Of a DNA stretch of 64,000 nucleotides, positions 1 through 12,356 are shown one piece after another. Where the stretch lies: positions 477,184 to 541,183 of the forward strand of contig VFFE01006811.1 in assembly GCA_008921705.1 (NCBI GenBank), read 5' to 3'. The position numbers and the translations under genes were made by a program. The notes below the pieces were generated by a model. It was not told where the DNA came from, searched no databases, and saw only the letters and a list, made by a program, of their open reading frames with translations. Origin of the DNA: Burhinus oedicnemus (Eukaryota; Chordata; Aves; Charadriiformes; Burhinidae). Each line of letters begins with the position of its first letter. Within the stretch, counting starts at the first letter, position 1.

Positions 1-183
1 GGAATCTCATGACAGTGAACAAAGACAGATGTGAAGTCCTGCAAGTGGCACAGAACAATCCATGCAATAATAGACTTGGGACTAATGGGTTAGGCCTTGC
101 GGAAAACAACTGTGGGAATCAACAACGTGAAGACTCAGTCGTGGACCCTTGTGGCAATGAAAGTCAACCACATACCAGGCTGC
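1..183 (+). repeat. CR1 LINE fragment, 5' piece of a split copy
   Basis: A degenerate copy of the 3' half of CR1 ORF2. Translation of 9-90 gives a decayed version of the CR1 block 'FNK-KC-VLHLG--NP', and 165-183 corresponds to the following 'A-KANRILGCI' block. It begins at or before the window edge. The copy is interrupted at 183/184 by an LTR and resumes at 764. Many substitutions and no long frame indicate an old insertion. Family recognition is from memory of avian CR1 sequences, not from a search. Confidence 0.7.
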
Positions 184-763
184 TGCACTGGGTCTGGCTG
201 GGATGGAGTTAGCTTTCTTCACAGCAGCCCACATGGTGCTGTGCTTTGGATTTGTGGCTAAACCAGTGTTCATAACATGCTAGTATTTTTGGCATTGCTG
301 AAAAGTGCATGCACAGCATCAAGGTTTTTTCTCTTTTCCACTCTGTCCCCACCCCTGGCAAGTAGGCTGGGGGTGGACATAGCCAGGACAACTAACCCAA
401 GTTGACCAAAGGGACATTCCATACCACATGATGCTGTGCTAAGCAGTAAGAGGTCAGGGAAAGAAGGAGGAAGGGTGGACATTTGTGGTTATGGTGTTTG
501 TCTTCCCAAACAACCATTATACATGCTGAGGCCCTGCTTTCCAGGAGGCCGCCAAACATCTGTCTCCCAATGGGAAGCAGGGAATTAATTCTTTTTTTTG
601 CTTTGCTTGCACGTGCAAGCTTTTGCTTTCCCTATTAAAATGTCATTATCTTGATCCACAAGTCTTCTCACCTTCCTTCTATTTTCTCCTTATCCTGAGG
701 CAGAGGACAGCAATCAAGCAGCTGTGTGGGTGTTTGGGTTGACCCCAGCCAACAGCTACCACT
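184..763 (+). mobile_element. Solo LTR of an avian ERVL-type endogenous retrovirus
   Basis: The segment matches, end to end and in order, the long terminal repeat common in Neoaves: a 5' 'ctggctgggatggagttagc' block, a central block near 380-430 with 'agccaggacaactaaccca' and 'ccaaagggacattccatacc', and a 3' block near 625-690 that contains the polyadenylation-type hexamer ATTAAA (634-639). The start TGCACTGG and the end ACCACT are decayed forms of the usual TGTCCTGG and ACCACA ends. Both sides carry GCTGC (179-183 and 764-768), a 5-bp target duplication as expected for class III elements. No internal gag, pol or env is present, so this is a solo LTR left by recombination. Confidence 0.78.
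605..620. promoter_or_regulatory. 16-bp perfect palindrome with E-box core, inside the LTR
   Basis: GCTTGCACGTGCAAGC is its own reverse complement and has the canonical E-box CACGTG at the centre. It sits just before the LTR's ATTAAA hexamer. Whether it binds any factor is unknown. Confidence 0.4.
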
Positions 764-1380
764 GCTGCACTGGCAAAACTGCAGTCAAGAAGTCAAAAGA
801 AGCTGTTATTCCCCAGTAGTCAGCATTCATGATGCTGTACCTGAGTACTGCGTATTGTTCCCCCCCTTCAGTACCCAGTACATGAGATACTGATAAACTA
901 GACAAAAAAACAGTAGAAGGTCACTTAGTTGATTAGGGGGCTGGTGCACATGGCATACAAGGAAAAACTACACAGAACTGGGCTTTTCAATCCTAGAAAG
1001 ACTATCGGGTAGAGGAGGTGAGGTGGGGCATGTGTCTAATGGCTGTCCTCTCCATAAAACCTACTTAAAAGTTCTGAAGACAGAAGCAAACTTCTCAGAG
1101 GTACACAATAAAAAGTCATGAGGCAATCAAGAAGCTGTAGCACAGGCAGTTTCACAGGAATATAAGGGGGGCAGGGAATCTACCCCCATGGAAGAGGTTA
1201 AGCACTGGAACCGATTGCACAGAAAGGGAGTAGAAACTCAGCTTTGGAGATCTTCAGGGTTCAACTGGACAAGGTTCTGAGCAACCTTACCTATTTTGAT
1301 GTTAGCCTGGCTTTGAGTCAAGGGTTGAGCTAGATGGCCTCTAGAAGTTTCTTCAAACTTAAAATATTATTTGATGTCAG
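764..1380 (+). repeat. CR1 LINE fragment, 3' piece of the split copy
   Basis: Continues the copy at 1-183 after the LTR. The order of CR1 landmarks is preserved: 'cctgagtactgcgtattgtt' near 840 (the 'HLEYCVQFW' block), the 'GLFNLEK' block near 980, the 'W-RLP-EV' block near 1210, 'gttctgagcaacctt' near 1275, and the 3' UTR landmark 'gagctagatggcctctagaa' near 1330. The frame is broken many times, and the 3' end lacks a clear ATTCTATGA tail. It lies within GNAI1 intron 1, antisense to the gene. Confidence 0.75.
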
Positions 1381-2520
1381 TATAACAGAATATAACAGAG
1401 TATTTCTACACTTTGACTACTGTATAGTGATGTCTTTAGGATATTCCTCCTATTAATCCAAAATATGTAGCTTCATAACAGGCTAAATCCAATTTAAAAC
1501 TGGCTGCCAAGAGTTGTGCCACCTCCTCCCCAGCACGGCTAGACTTCCCTTCCTCCAACACACAGCAGAATGACTGTTTGCACCAACAGAAGCTAGTGTG
1601 CTGCAGAATTAAGTAGCTAAGGAATACCGTAGGCCTGTCAACATCAATCTAAGATTGTTTAATACCGTCTTTAGCTAATGTCCAAGTAAAAGATTTATCT
1701 TTTACAAAACTGCAAGTTTCTTTCTAGAGTAGCAGTAGTTCCCAGACTGAGCTGCCATGGAAGTTCAATACTAGTATATTAATATAAACAGAAAACAGAG
1801 ACACCAGTACAAAAGTAATTTATTATTGTGACACCTGAAGTATTTATAAACCAAATTAACATTTAAACTATAAATACCTAATTATGCACTTAAGCACAAA
1901 TAGGTGACAAAAGTTTAAAGATTGGCTTTATCAATGAAATTACTATCATTTACTTTGGTTTAATATTTTTATTCAAACAATTTGAAGAAATAATATATCC
2001 CTGCATTCAACAGCAATTTTGGAGATAATAAGAAATATTACCACAGCATTTAATTTACATTACCTTGTGAAGTTCTCTTTCTGTTAAAAAATCGCCACAT
2101 TTGACTAACTGAGCAGGTCAGTGTTAGGGCTAGTCACAGTATCAAAATTTAATTATTTTGTAATACAGTTTCCATTCCATTTTTGCCAAGTCAGATATGC
2201 GCATTTCTCTATGGTGTTAGAATTCATGTGTACCAAATACCTAGAATTCTCACAAAAGTCATCTCAGTAACATAACCACAAACACTCATAATACATATGA
2301 AAAAGTCATTTATTACACAGTACCTAACATCAACAGCGAGTTCCTGGAAGATGCATTCCCCTATTTTATTTAATGGAAAATAGAAACAGTTGTGTTTGCT
2401 TTGGGTTTTTTTTGTTAACTGCATACTAAAATGCCTGCAGCTTGCCTATAATCTTTGCGAAGTATGTAAGCAAATTACACCTTACTGACTGTCCCATACT
2501 GAAAGGAGTTGTGTTGGTGG

Positions 2521-2558
2521 TTTTTTTGTTTGTTTGTTTGTTTTTGTTTGTTTGTTTG
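2521..2558 (+). repeat. (TTTG)n microsatellite
   Basis: T-run followed by seven TTTG-type units with one expanded T stretch in the middle. Confidence 0.9.
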
Positions 2559-3713
2559 CACTCCTGAATACAGAGCTCAGCCAGGTTTTCTGATGGATGC
2601 ATTTGTAAAACTTCCTCTTTTATCTCAGTGTAAGTTGTCCATACAGCAAAATGAGAACTAACTCAGTTTTATAAAGTTTTAGATAAGAGCAAGTGGTATT
2701 AAATATTTCATGTGACAGCTGCATATAAAATGTCAGAGCTAGCTGTACTGTCACAACCAAACCCTACCCAAATTTAGACAGACTTGATTGTATATTCCTC
2801 ATCTAGTAAAGGATGCTATTTATTGCCTACTACTTCAGTGTAATACTTGATTTCAGCTTCACTACTGCCAATAACTTGAACAGAGAGTCTTATTGGCTCA
2901 GTTACTATTTATGTATAACAAAAAATATTAATAAACACGACAGTTCTCCTCAGATGAGAAAAACAGCAGTATATCACAGTTCTGAATTTGAAAGAATGGT
3001 GGGGACTTTTTGTTTATTTAGTTTTAAATGAAAGTCTATGCTAACTGTTAGGTCATCACTTTGACAAAAAGTTTTAGTATCTGAGGAGTATTTTCGTCTC
3101 TCTTCCATACTTTGTGTCCTTCCTGTGCTCCTCAAAAAAAAAAAAAAGAGGGCAACACATCCTATGAAAATCCAATTTAAAGCACAGAATTTTAAAACTT
3201 TTGTTTACATGGTTCAGTAGAAATGTAACTTCAACCAAGTCTAACACCCTTATTACACCTGCTTGCCAGAACGCAGGCAGATCCTTATACTTCATTATGC
3301 AGACTGACAAAATGCAGAGGCAAAGCATGTCCAACTTAATCAGCACAATTTAATACAGGAAACACCACATTTTCCCACACAGATTCTACTATAATCTGAC
3401 GGCTCTTCTGCCTCGAAGTTTAGCAATCAGGCTCTACCTTCACATGCCAATACCTCCACAGTTAGTATTGGTGCTATCCAGAGCAGTCATTTACCTGGAT
3501 CCAGCATGAGTTATGATAGCACTCAGTGAATTCAAACCTAGGACCTAAACCCAGGCCTACAACTAACCCTGCCGCACCATCCATGACACAGTTAATCTGA
3601 AGCTCAGGTAAATAAGAGGGACTAAATTTGCATTATAATTTTTCTTTCAAAGCCAACTTTCAACTTTGGAAATAGAGAGAATAATCAATGCGTCTTCATG
3701 TTCCAGTGTCTTT

Positions 3714-3751
3714 AAAAAAAAAAAAACAACCCCCCCCCCCCCCCCCCCCCC
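3714..3751 (+). repeat. A13 tract followed by C22 homopolymer
   Basis: Thirteen A (3714-3726), then CAA, then twenty-two C (3730-3751), then A6. The minus strand therefore carries G22. Homopolymers this long are prone to sequencing and length error. Confidence 0.9.
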
Positions 3752-3908
3752 AAAAAATATTAACATATCAACCTCATGTATAGTGCTCTGAAGGAACCCA
3801 GTAGGGCTAGCAAAGCTCAAATTTAAGAAACAGCTAAAGCAATATCTCATTCTCCAAGCTGCTATTTGGCCAGTTACACAAGAACTTACTAAAAAATATT
3901 AAAGACAG

Positions 3909-3972
3909 ACTTGGTTGGACTCGATGATCTTAAGGGTCTTTTCCAACCTAAATGATTTTATGGTTCTATGAC
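3909..3972 (+). repeat. CR1 3' tail fragment
   Basis: Only the terminal 3' UTR is present: 'ttggttggactcgatgatct', a decayed 'ttttccaacctaaatgattt' block, and a tail 'atggttctatgact' that resembles the CR1 octamer-type 3' repeat. An extreme 5' truncation, which is usual for CR1. The 'ttttccaaccta' wording matches the copies at 52.3 and 59.5 kb, so probably the same subfamily. Confidence 0.85.
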
Positions 3973-6900
3973 TCACTACTATGAAATTGTAGCAAACATC
4001 ATTTTAGAGAGATTCAATATTCTTTTACTTTCCAAATGGAGCAGGTCTCTGTTTAAGAAGAACTTAAATAAGTATTTTATAATTTAATTAAAAATAACAG
4101 GTCAACAAAAATGTTACTGCAAGCTACTCTTAGTGTCTCGTGATTCATTATCCCACACACTGCCACATAGCAAGCATTCCAGAACTACAAATTTCTGGAA
4201 CAAATGTTTTATGCACCCAAGCACAGAAACTGCTATTTGTAAGTGCTGAAATCTTAATAGTAACATTTCTAACTTGTGAAGCATTTACTAATTGCTTGCC
4301 GAAGAAACTAATCAAATACCAAAATAAAGAGCAATGCAAACTTCAAGTTTGTAGTATCCCTCTTTGAAAGAAACCAACTGACAAGCACAGTAATTCCTAA
4401 TAGCACAAATATACTCCTTGCAATACTAACGCAGAAAAAATTGTCGACTAAATTTTGGGAGAAAAAAAAACCTAGATGAAGAGAAGAGTTAGAAAGAAAA
4501 CTGAAGAGTAGAACAGGGCTGGCTTTGAACCACCAACTAAGTCAGACAAAGGAACAGAACCCACAAACAAGTAGAATAGTCTTGTATGTTGCCAGAAAAG
4601 AGTTAAGTATGGACAAGAGTAATTAATATAAAACTTTCAATGCATGCTTGTCAGCTTTTCAGACTGTAAAATACAAGACTTCCACCAGATTAGCTTAAAC
4701 AGAAACATGGGAAATTTAAAATAAAAACATACTGATTGTTGGATTCACCTACTGTAAAGTCCTCTCCCCATAACTCTCCTACCCAGTCTTCTGTCAGATA
4801 TTAGCATTTCAGGGTAGAAGGCACAAGATGAATGGTGCCTGTTCCTCAGATGCCACTGTTCACAGCACAAGCTAAATGCCCAGTGATTTCTACTGTTTCT
4901 GTATGGGGCCAGTAATCTCTTAGAAAACCACATGGCAAGCAGACAGCTTGGAAGTAGCATCTCTTAAATTTATCACCCAGTGACACATTACCAGACATGA
5001 GACTTAAATTAGAATTCAAGATGCTAATCATTGCTACTATATTCAAAATACATCAATGCTAGTACAAGAAACCCACAAAGAGTGGAAACTTGTTGCTACA
5101 CATCCACTAGACAGGTTGACCACTAAATGAAACACTCTCTGGCATCAGCATCCACATCACTACATGTCCCTGCAAAATTTACTTTTCATCTTGTGTCCCC
5201 AGTCCCCCTTTCTGAAGTCACCTAGAACCTATGCTTCTTATCCACCACCATCTTGTATTCTTTGAATTCTGGGGCAGCTGCTGCCACTGACAGAGTTTCT
5301 GTTCCTTTTTCCCTCCCCAACTGTTTTCATATAGTCAAAGATTGACAGTACTCATTACTTATAAGATGGCATTAGTCTTGGAATTTCCATAGCTACTGGA
5401 ATTTGAACATGCCAGGAAACCTTGAATGAGTTAAGAAAGAAGCTGTGTGAATAATATGTGGAAGAAAATATTTCAGTAACTTAGCCATGTAGTAAGAGAG
5501 TGTGAAACCCAGATTACATCACTGGTTGAAACCACAGGAGTGACAGATTCTAAAATTACAACACTGACTCACATAAAAGATCTGAGATAATTCTCAAGGT
5601 TTCAGTAGTTGTACGCAGTATTAGTTCAACAGAAGCAGCACCATTTAAACCTACAAGCCACTGTCACTTTTGTAAATTCCCTAATAAAGAGTTAATTACA
5701 ACTAACTATTTCTTTCCTAGGTCTTCAGTATTGCTCTTAGTAGATGTTTGAAATCAACAGGACACAACAAAATAGTCAATATATTATATATAAAACATCA
5801 TTTAAGAAAAGCATTAACATAAAATGTTACCTCAAAAAGCAATCGCATATTAACTCATGTTAGCATCCTGTGTGTTTATTCCAGTCCAGACCTCCAATCA
5901 AATGCCTTAAGCTTCTTAGATGCCTAGATTATTACTATAGTAAACAGATAAGCAAGTGACAGAGACTGTATTAGTTTAGTATTGAAATAGCAAAAGAAAA
6001 GTATGGGTTATATGCAGTATAACCTCTGGAACTCAATTCTAAAAAACAGAGCTTATGGTGAAACGAGCACATACTCCATTTTGCAAACCTTAAGGTAACT
6101 TCTATTCACATCTTTATCTTTAGAAGTATGAATTGAGTTTCCAGCTATTTCAAATTTTCTATTAGTGCTTAATATCTTTTTATGACAAAGGTTTTATGAA
6201 ATCTTTTTGCATAGAATTTGATGTATGTGATAAGAAGACACCTTAGCAGAAGTTTTTTGTTATGTGCAATTTTATGTACAACACACTTGAATGCATGCAT
6301 CTTTTGAATACAAGTTATATCTAGCTTTTCAAAACTGGTTTTATATTTATAGTCCTCAACTGGTTCAAATTACTGGCTATACAGCTACTGTGATATAGTA
6401 GGAACCCTCTTATCATTATGTGCATCACTTATACCATAACCATATTGCGGACTCATTGTCCAACTACAGAGGAGAGCACCAGTATGATCCCAAGTGTCAT
6501 ATTTCAGAAACTCTGGTGAAACATTCAAAAGGAAATATGGTACCGCAGAATTGAATCTACTTTAAAAAGACACATCTGTTGAGAACATACAAGAGACATC
6601 TTAAAAAACAGTATCACTGCCTTACAGCGGGACAGTGCCATCGTACTTGAAAATCTGAATAATTTTCTTCAAGGCATAGGTGTAACTTCCCTTCTGTGAG
6701 ATGCCAAACCCAGTAGGCCCATGACAAGCTGAGACTCAAAGGTTTGGAAATAAACCTCTTACTTATTCCAGAAATTAAATAAGGGTATGGATGCACACTT
6801 AGAGGTGAAAAACACATAGTAATCATGCTTGCTGCCTGACAACTATATGGCGCACCAGCAGTGGCTACAACATTCGTGGCTCCAAGTTTATCTAAAATGT

Positions 6901-7299
6901 CAATGCTGACAGTAGCTTGATAAAATTATCAGTTTACTGCTTAAATGTATCGAAGGCCAGCCTCCACGCTACTATCCTATAAAAGATTTGGGAATCTCCT
7001 CAAAATTGAAAGTCCAGAAACTTGTTAGTGTTTCTAATGGATCTTCACTAATAGCAAACAACTGATCTTCTCTTCAAAATTAAAATAAGATTTAAATTTG
7101 TTACTTAAAAAAATTGAAGTAAAAGTGGTTATCTTCTTCAACACATAGTAATATGCTCAGAAACAATCACTACATAATTTGTAATCAAGGTATTAAGGAC
7201 TTTCTAGAGCATGAGTTTGAGTAGATATTGTATATGACCACACTACATGAGATAAATGCTGAGTGCTCTAATAGAAAGAACCACCTCACTTTCTCTTAC

Positions 7300-7320
7300 A
7301 ATTGACAGTTACTGTCAATT
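7300..7320. repeat. Perfect 9-bp inverted repeat with 3-nt loop
   Basis: AATTGACAG - TTA - CTGTCAATT. It could form a small hairpin, or serve as a dyad protein site. It is isolated, with no T-tract or transposon ends around it. Confidence 0.6.
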
Positions 7321-10300
7321 TCTGCCAACAGAGTACAGCATGCCTCATCCAGACCTCCAAATATATATCTAATAAACCTCTAGAACTCCAGAGCACCCTG
7401 ACATTTTTCTTGACAGTGTGGTTGGCCTTCATGGCCTTGTGCTGTTCACTGAGCTATAAATATTGTGCGCAAAGATGGTAGGTTCAGTGACTGGACACCA
7501 GAGAGAACTTCTACTACTAGGCAGACTATCATTAATCAAAATCAAAGATCCTTTACAAAAAATTCTCCACTGCAACAGAGGCATACTTTATGCAGGTTAT
7601 TGTGGTGGAGAGATACAACAAAAGAGCTTGGAATTCGCAGCATATTTTCATCTCAGGCTCGACTTGCAATGCTGTTATATTATCTACAGTTGTGACAGAT
7701 CCAACTGTAGATTTATTCAAAACTCTACTTTTCATGTAACACCAAGGCATTATTGGCAAATGAGATCAATGGGTATTGTCAAAGTTTATACAAGGGCAAA
7801 TGTAGTTATACTGAAAGTTAGCCCATTATTGTAAAAGTAGTGCAATAAAATTTAGCTCACACAAATTCTGTCTTCATCAATGCCTAACTTAAGTGTTTTT
7901 CATCTTGTAGCTTGAGGAGTAAGATCCACAAAAAAAAGGAGAATAAGCATATTGATAGTTCACTACAAAAAGGTCTCCACCTCCACCAAAAAACTCTAAG
8001 GACTTAAAGTGACACAGACTAAAATGTTAAATGAAAAGATCTAGCTAACCAGACTGATCTTTTTCAAAACCAAATGTTTTCAGAACTCTTATTTGTACTT
8101 GAACCAGGAAAGACAGTTCATGCATATACTCAACCATATTCTTGTTACATACACATGCATTTTTCCATACAAAGCTACCTACAAGCAGATTATGACTTGT
8201 GGTTAACAGTACTAAAACAAAAATTTGGCACTCTTCTGTTGTTGTGGTTTAAATAGACTTTGGTCTCAAATTAACCTGAGAAAGCTTTGAAGTATATAAA
8301 AATTTCAACCCATTGAAACAGGCAGTTGCACCTAACAAGCCCAGAAGCAAGGAATAAGATAGATACCTACAGAAATAGCAGCTTGTTAGGCCTCAAAGAA
8401 GTATGTTGTCAAAACCCAATCTAATCTAACCCCAAAAGGCCCTATGTTCCAGAACAGGAGACAGAGAAAATAACCTAAGTAGTCTCTCACCTAGGAATTA
8501 AATGACAGCCTTTGCTAGCAAACACTGAGGCACTAAAGCATATTAGAAGGAATCCCTGTCAATGTCTTTAAGAGCTTTAGAAAGCATGTAATGGTTTTGC
8601 TAAGAGTTTACCGGATTTATTAAGGATCAGTAACTGAACCTGCATACAGCTGAGAAATCCACTTTCAAAATGCTTCAAGAAATATTTAATGCATGAAGAA
8701 TACAGACAACACTTAAATGAGACTTCACAGCTTATTATTTTCAGTCCACCCTTGTACAGTATGTTATTGGCAGATTCTGAAATCAGTGGGCATTCAAAAT
8801 AACATTTAGTTAAATAAAATCTATAAATACTCAAGACAATTGTCATGTTTACTCCAAATTTTGCTATGGCAAGACATTTTTCGCCAGTCATAGCAAGTTC
8901 TAAAATTGCATTCCAATACTACAGCCATACTGTATTCTGTTTATAATATTAGTACAACTTTACCGTTTTAACTGGAGACCAATGTCTCTATTCTCCTCTC
9001 TACTGTTTGGACACTGAGCTAGCAGTTATGCTTCTTGTCCACTACCATCTTGCATTCTTCAAAGTGCTACGTATAACAGGATTCTTCCTAGTCAAGCCTA
9101 TGACCTGTAAGTTAGAAGAGCATTCCGAAGAATAAGGAAACATAGGTCTGAGACTTCTTGGACTTGGAATGAAAACAAACTCCTACGTCAATTTTCCAAT
9201 CAAGTGCCCTCATCAACACGGTCCTTGAGAAAGACTGGTGCTATCTCCTATTCCAGCAATGAGGCTTTAAAATAAGTGGGTTTTGAAAACAGTTTAATAT
9301 GTCTACCAACCGGACCTTGCAGGTGAACACAATTTCACATTATTCCTAAACTGATTCTACAGCAAACTGTGACACAGAAATGCAGCAAGAATCCTATTCT
9401 GCACCCATTTTCCCCCTCCACCCACGGCTATGCATTTCCAGTACTTCATTTGCATAGGGCATGTATCTCTGCTCCTCATCATGCTTTTATTCAGTTCCTC
9501 ACCAGACCATTATTAAATACCAGTTAAACTGACCATTCTAGCAGCAAACTAAGTCCAAACAGGACAGCCAATTTGACTATTAAACCAGCACAAAACTGAA
9601 TTGAGCATTTAAAAGTGCCAGGGAGAGGGCAAAACCATTCAGCCAGATGCTGCAAAAGCACTCTCCTTTTGAGCAACACAGAGCTTCTAGAATGGTTCAA
9701 CTGCTTACGTCACTACAGTATTAGACAAAATGCACTCTTTATTTCAAGAATTCTGATACGGATTTAGAAAGTAGGCAAGAACCTCTTGAGTTTTACTGGA
9801 AACTACTAAAAAAACCCCAGAGATTCAGAACGTCCTTACAATCTTAATGGGTAACAACTCATATTATGAGCCAAACAACAACAGCTTCATCCATGTAAAA
9901 AACAACATACAGCTGTATGCAAGAAGTTATTTTATCAACTTTGCAAAGGGAAGATGGCATATAGGCAGCCATTTGATTGTAACAGTATTTTCATTTCAAG
10001 AAACAGACCATATTAAATTCTACAAGATATTAAGAATTATAAACCTGCTTCACAGCTTCCAAGAGGAATTTTCATTACAGTACATTGATTTCTTCTTTAA
10101 AAGAAATCAGTTTAGAGCAATGATTGTGAAGACTTCCTGTCCATTCTGGTTGCCTAGATACTGTTATATTTCACTAAAGATTTAATCAGGTACCTTTGCT
10201 AAGTACATTACACACTTCAAATGCAATACTACATTTCTAAAAAGCATATATGAAAAAGCAACTATGTACAGTTTATTTCATAAATTGAAGCCCTGTATAT

Positions 10301-12337
10301 TCGAATGGTGTTGATTCCTTTAAATAAGTAGCTTTACGAAAAGTATTTTCTAAGTTCAGTATGAATTTATATAGCTACATATAATATTGCAGTTTACATG
10401 CATATCTAAATATAAATACATAGTGCCCAAATAAACATATAGATATATGTCAACACCGCTACTTGATTTACTAAGTTGATACCTACACAGACAAGAAATT
10501 ATGTTATTCAGAGCTTCAATGACCCTTCAATTACCAAAGCCAGGAAAGGAAAGCAATTTATATGCCTATCATAAGTTTAACAACAATTCTCTTAAAGAAT
10601 TGGTTCTTAAATGCTCTATATTAATTACTCCCATCAGTTGAGATCCTGAAAGAATGATATCAACAGAAATTTTGAAAAATTACACAGAAATATAGTTTTC
10701 AAGGAAGGGGTGAGACATCAATTAAAACAAAATGAAGCAGAAAGTCAAAATTTGATCTGAACAGATAACATACTTTCAAATCGAGGAATAATGCATACCA
10801 GTATCTGGGACACAAGGTGATTTTTAGGCCATTTTGCTGGGACAGCATGAACAGACACATGATACTTTCCTTCCTATTACATATTCAAGCTATAGATAAT
10901 TCCAGAGATTTTGAGGCTGGCTCCACAGCTTTGTAAATACCAAGGGCAAAGCCATGATAACGGGAAATATCTTCCAAATCCCCAACTCTAACACTTCTTA
11001 CAGCTACACTGTGAAAGGGTTATGAGCAGTCACAAACATAGATAATTAGTCTATGACATCATAACGTTCCTTCATTTCCCACCTTGATTCTCATTAAGAA
11101 ACATTATTATTGTCTTGTCTGCTCCTAGTCAATGGACAAGGACAACAAAATAATTTTAGCATTAAGAGATGAGTTCAGATCTTTTATTGCAAAAGCATAC
11201 ATTCAGAGTACACAAAAGTACCTAAGCAAAAAGATTTTATCTTTGCCTTAATCATCTAATAAAGTTCAGTATCTTAATTATCCTTCCACTCAAACATCAC
11301 TAAATGGAGTCATTTCAAAAACTGTATTTGTCTGAATAGTGCACTCAAAACTTCTTGCTCTCACAAGTTCAGAGTACTGATTTCTCCAACTGCTCTCTAT
11401 ATACCTTACCAACTTAAATACTTTTTGGATACAGAATCTCTCAGGTGAAGCCAACTACGTTTCATTTACAGAATAACAAAACAGTAATTTACACAAAGCC
11501 TGAGGTAACAATAGGACACTGAGCAAACAAAGGTAATAAATAGAACAGCTGACCTCAGTAAAGCCAGACAATGACTAAGACTCAGAATACCAAGTTTTCA
11601 TCTATACAGGTTCTCCTATACACATCTTGGAAAAAACCTTTTAATAGCCAATTATCAAGTTAATTCAGATCTTTATTTCAACATTTCCATGGCAGAAAAA
11701 TTAACACAACATCTTAAATATCTCTTTTCTACTTCCAGTTTTCTACCTTGACTTTTGCCAGATAGCATATTACAAGGAACACTGCAGACATCTATCAAGC
11801 TCAGCAGCAAAACTGACTTCAGAATTCCATGCCCTCTGAAGCCAGACCCATGACTTGGTTTCAAAATATTTAGCCAGACTTTATGATGTGCCAACTACTC
11901 AAGTCTTCCTTCTCAGAGGACCAAAACCACTAAAGGCTAAAACGTGGCAGCAGAAGAACAATCCACTTTGGTGATACGACTATGTAGATCAGCACAGCTT
12001 AAGTCTTTATAGCACAAAGCCCCTGTTCAAGTTGTGCCAACACAACTATGCAAGGAGCTATACTGTAAACTTTAGTTCTGAAGTGAGTTAAAAACAGCTT
12101 CACAAAAGGAGATTAGCTTAAATACACAATCATTTCAGGAATATAATCTATAGGACTGAAGTAAACAGTCGTATCAGCACGATGATGATACCATAAACTG
12201 TGTTGCCAGAAAAAGTAGAAAGAAACTAATTAAGTCAGTGTATTACAGAACTTATGTGTAGTCTTGAGGCACCGCTGGTGCTGGGAGTGAACAGCTTACT
12301 AAAAAGTACCTTATCAGAGGTTTTTGGTCTTTAATTT

Positions 12338-12356
12338 GGGGCGGGGGGGGCGGGGG
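12338..12356 (+). repeat. G-rich tract (G4 C G8 C G5)
   Basis: Four or more G-triplets fall within 19 bases, separated by single C. This meets the usual sequence pattern for an intramolecular G-quadruplex on the plus strand, the non-transcript strand template for GNAI1. Confidence 0.7.

Larger units (their letters stand above)
1381..3908. other. GNAI1 intron 1 section, no gene seen
   Basis: AT-rich sequence with no recognisable exon or transposon. It includes a (TTTG)n microsatellite at 2521-2558, an A14 run at 3134-3147 and the A/C homopolymer pair at 3714-3751. Open frames of 60-90 codons occur on both strands but resemble no family and have no splice or start context that I can support. 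Confidence 0.6.

Noticed and set aside
4730..4760. 'ggattcacctactgtaaag' as a possible GNAI1 exon 2 edge on the minus strand
   Set aside because: The rest of the P-loop exon (GESGKST codons) is absent next to it; a chance match to a few bases.
7463..7834. 123-codon plus-strand frame
   Set aside because: No family resemblance; overlaps a second frame of similar quality two bases on, which suggests chance.
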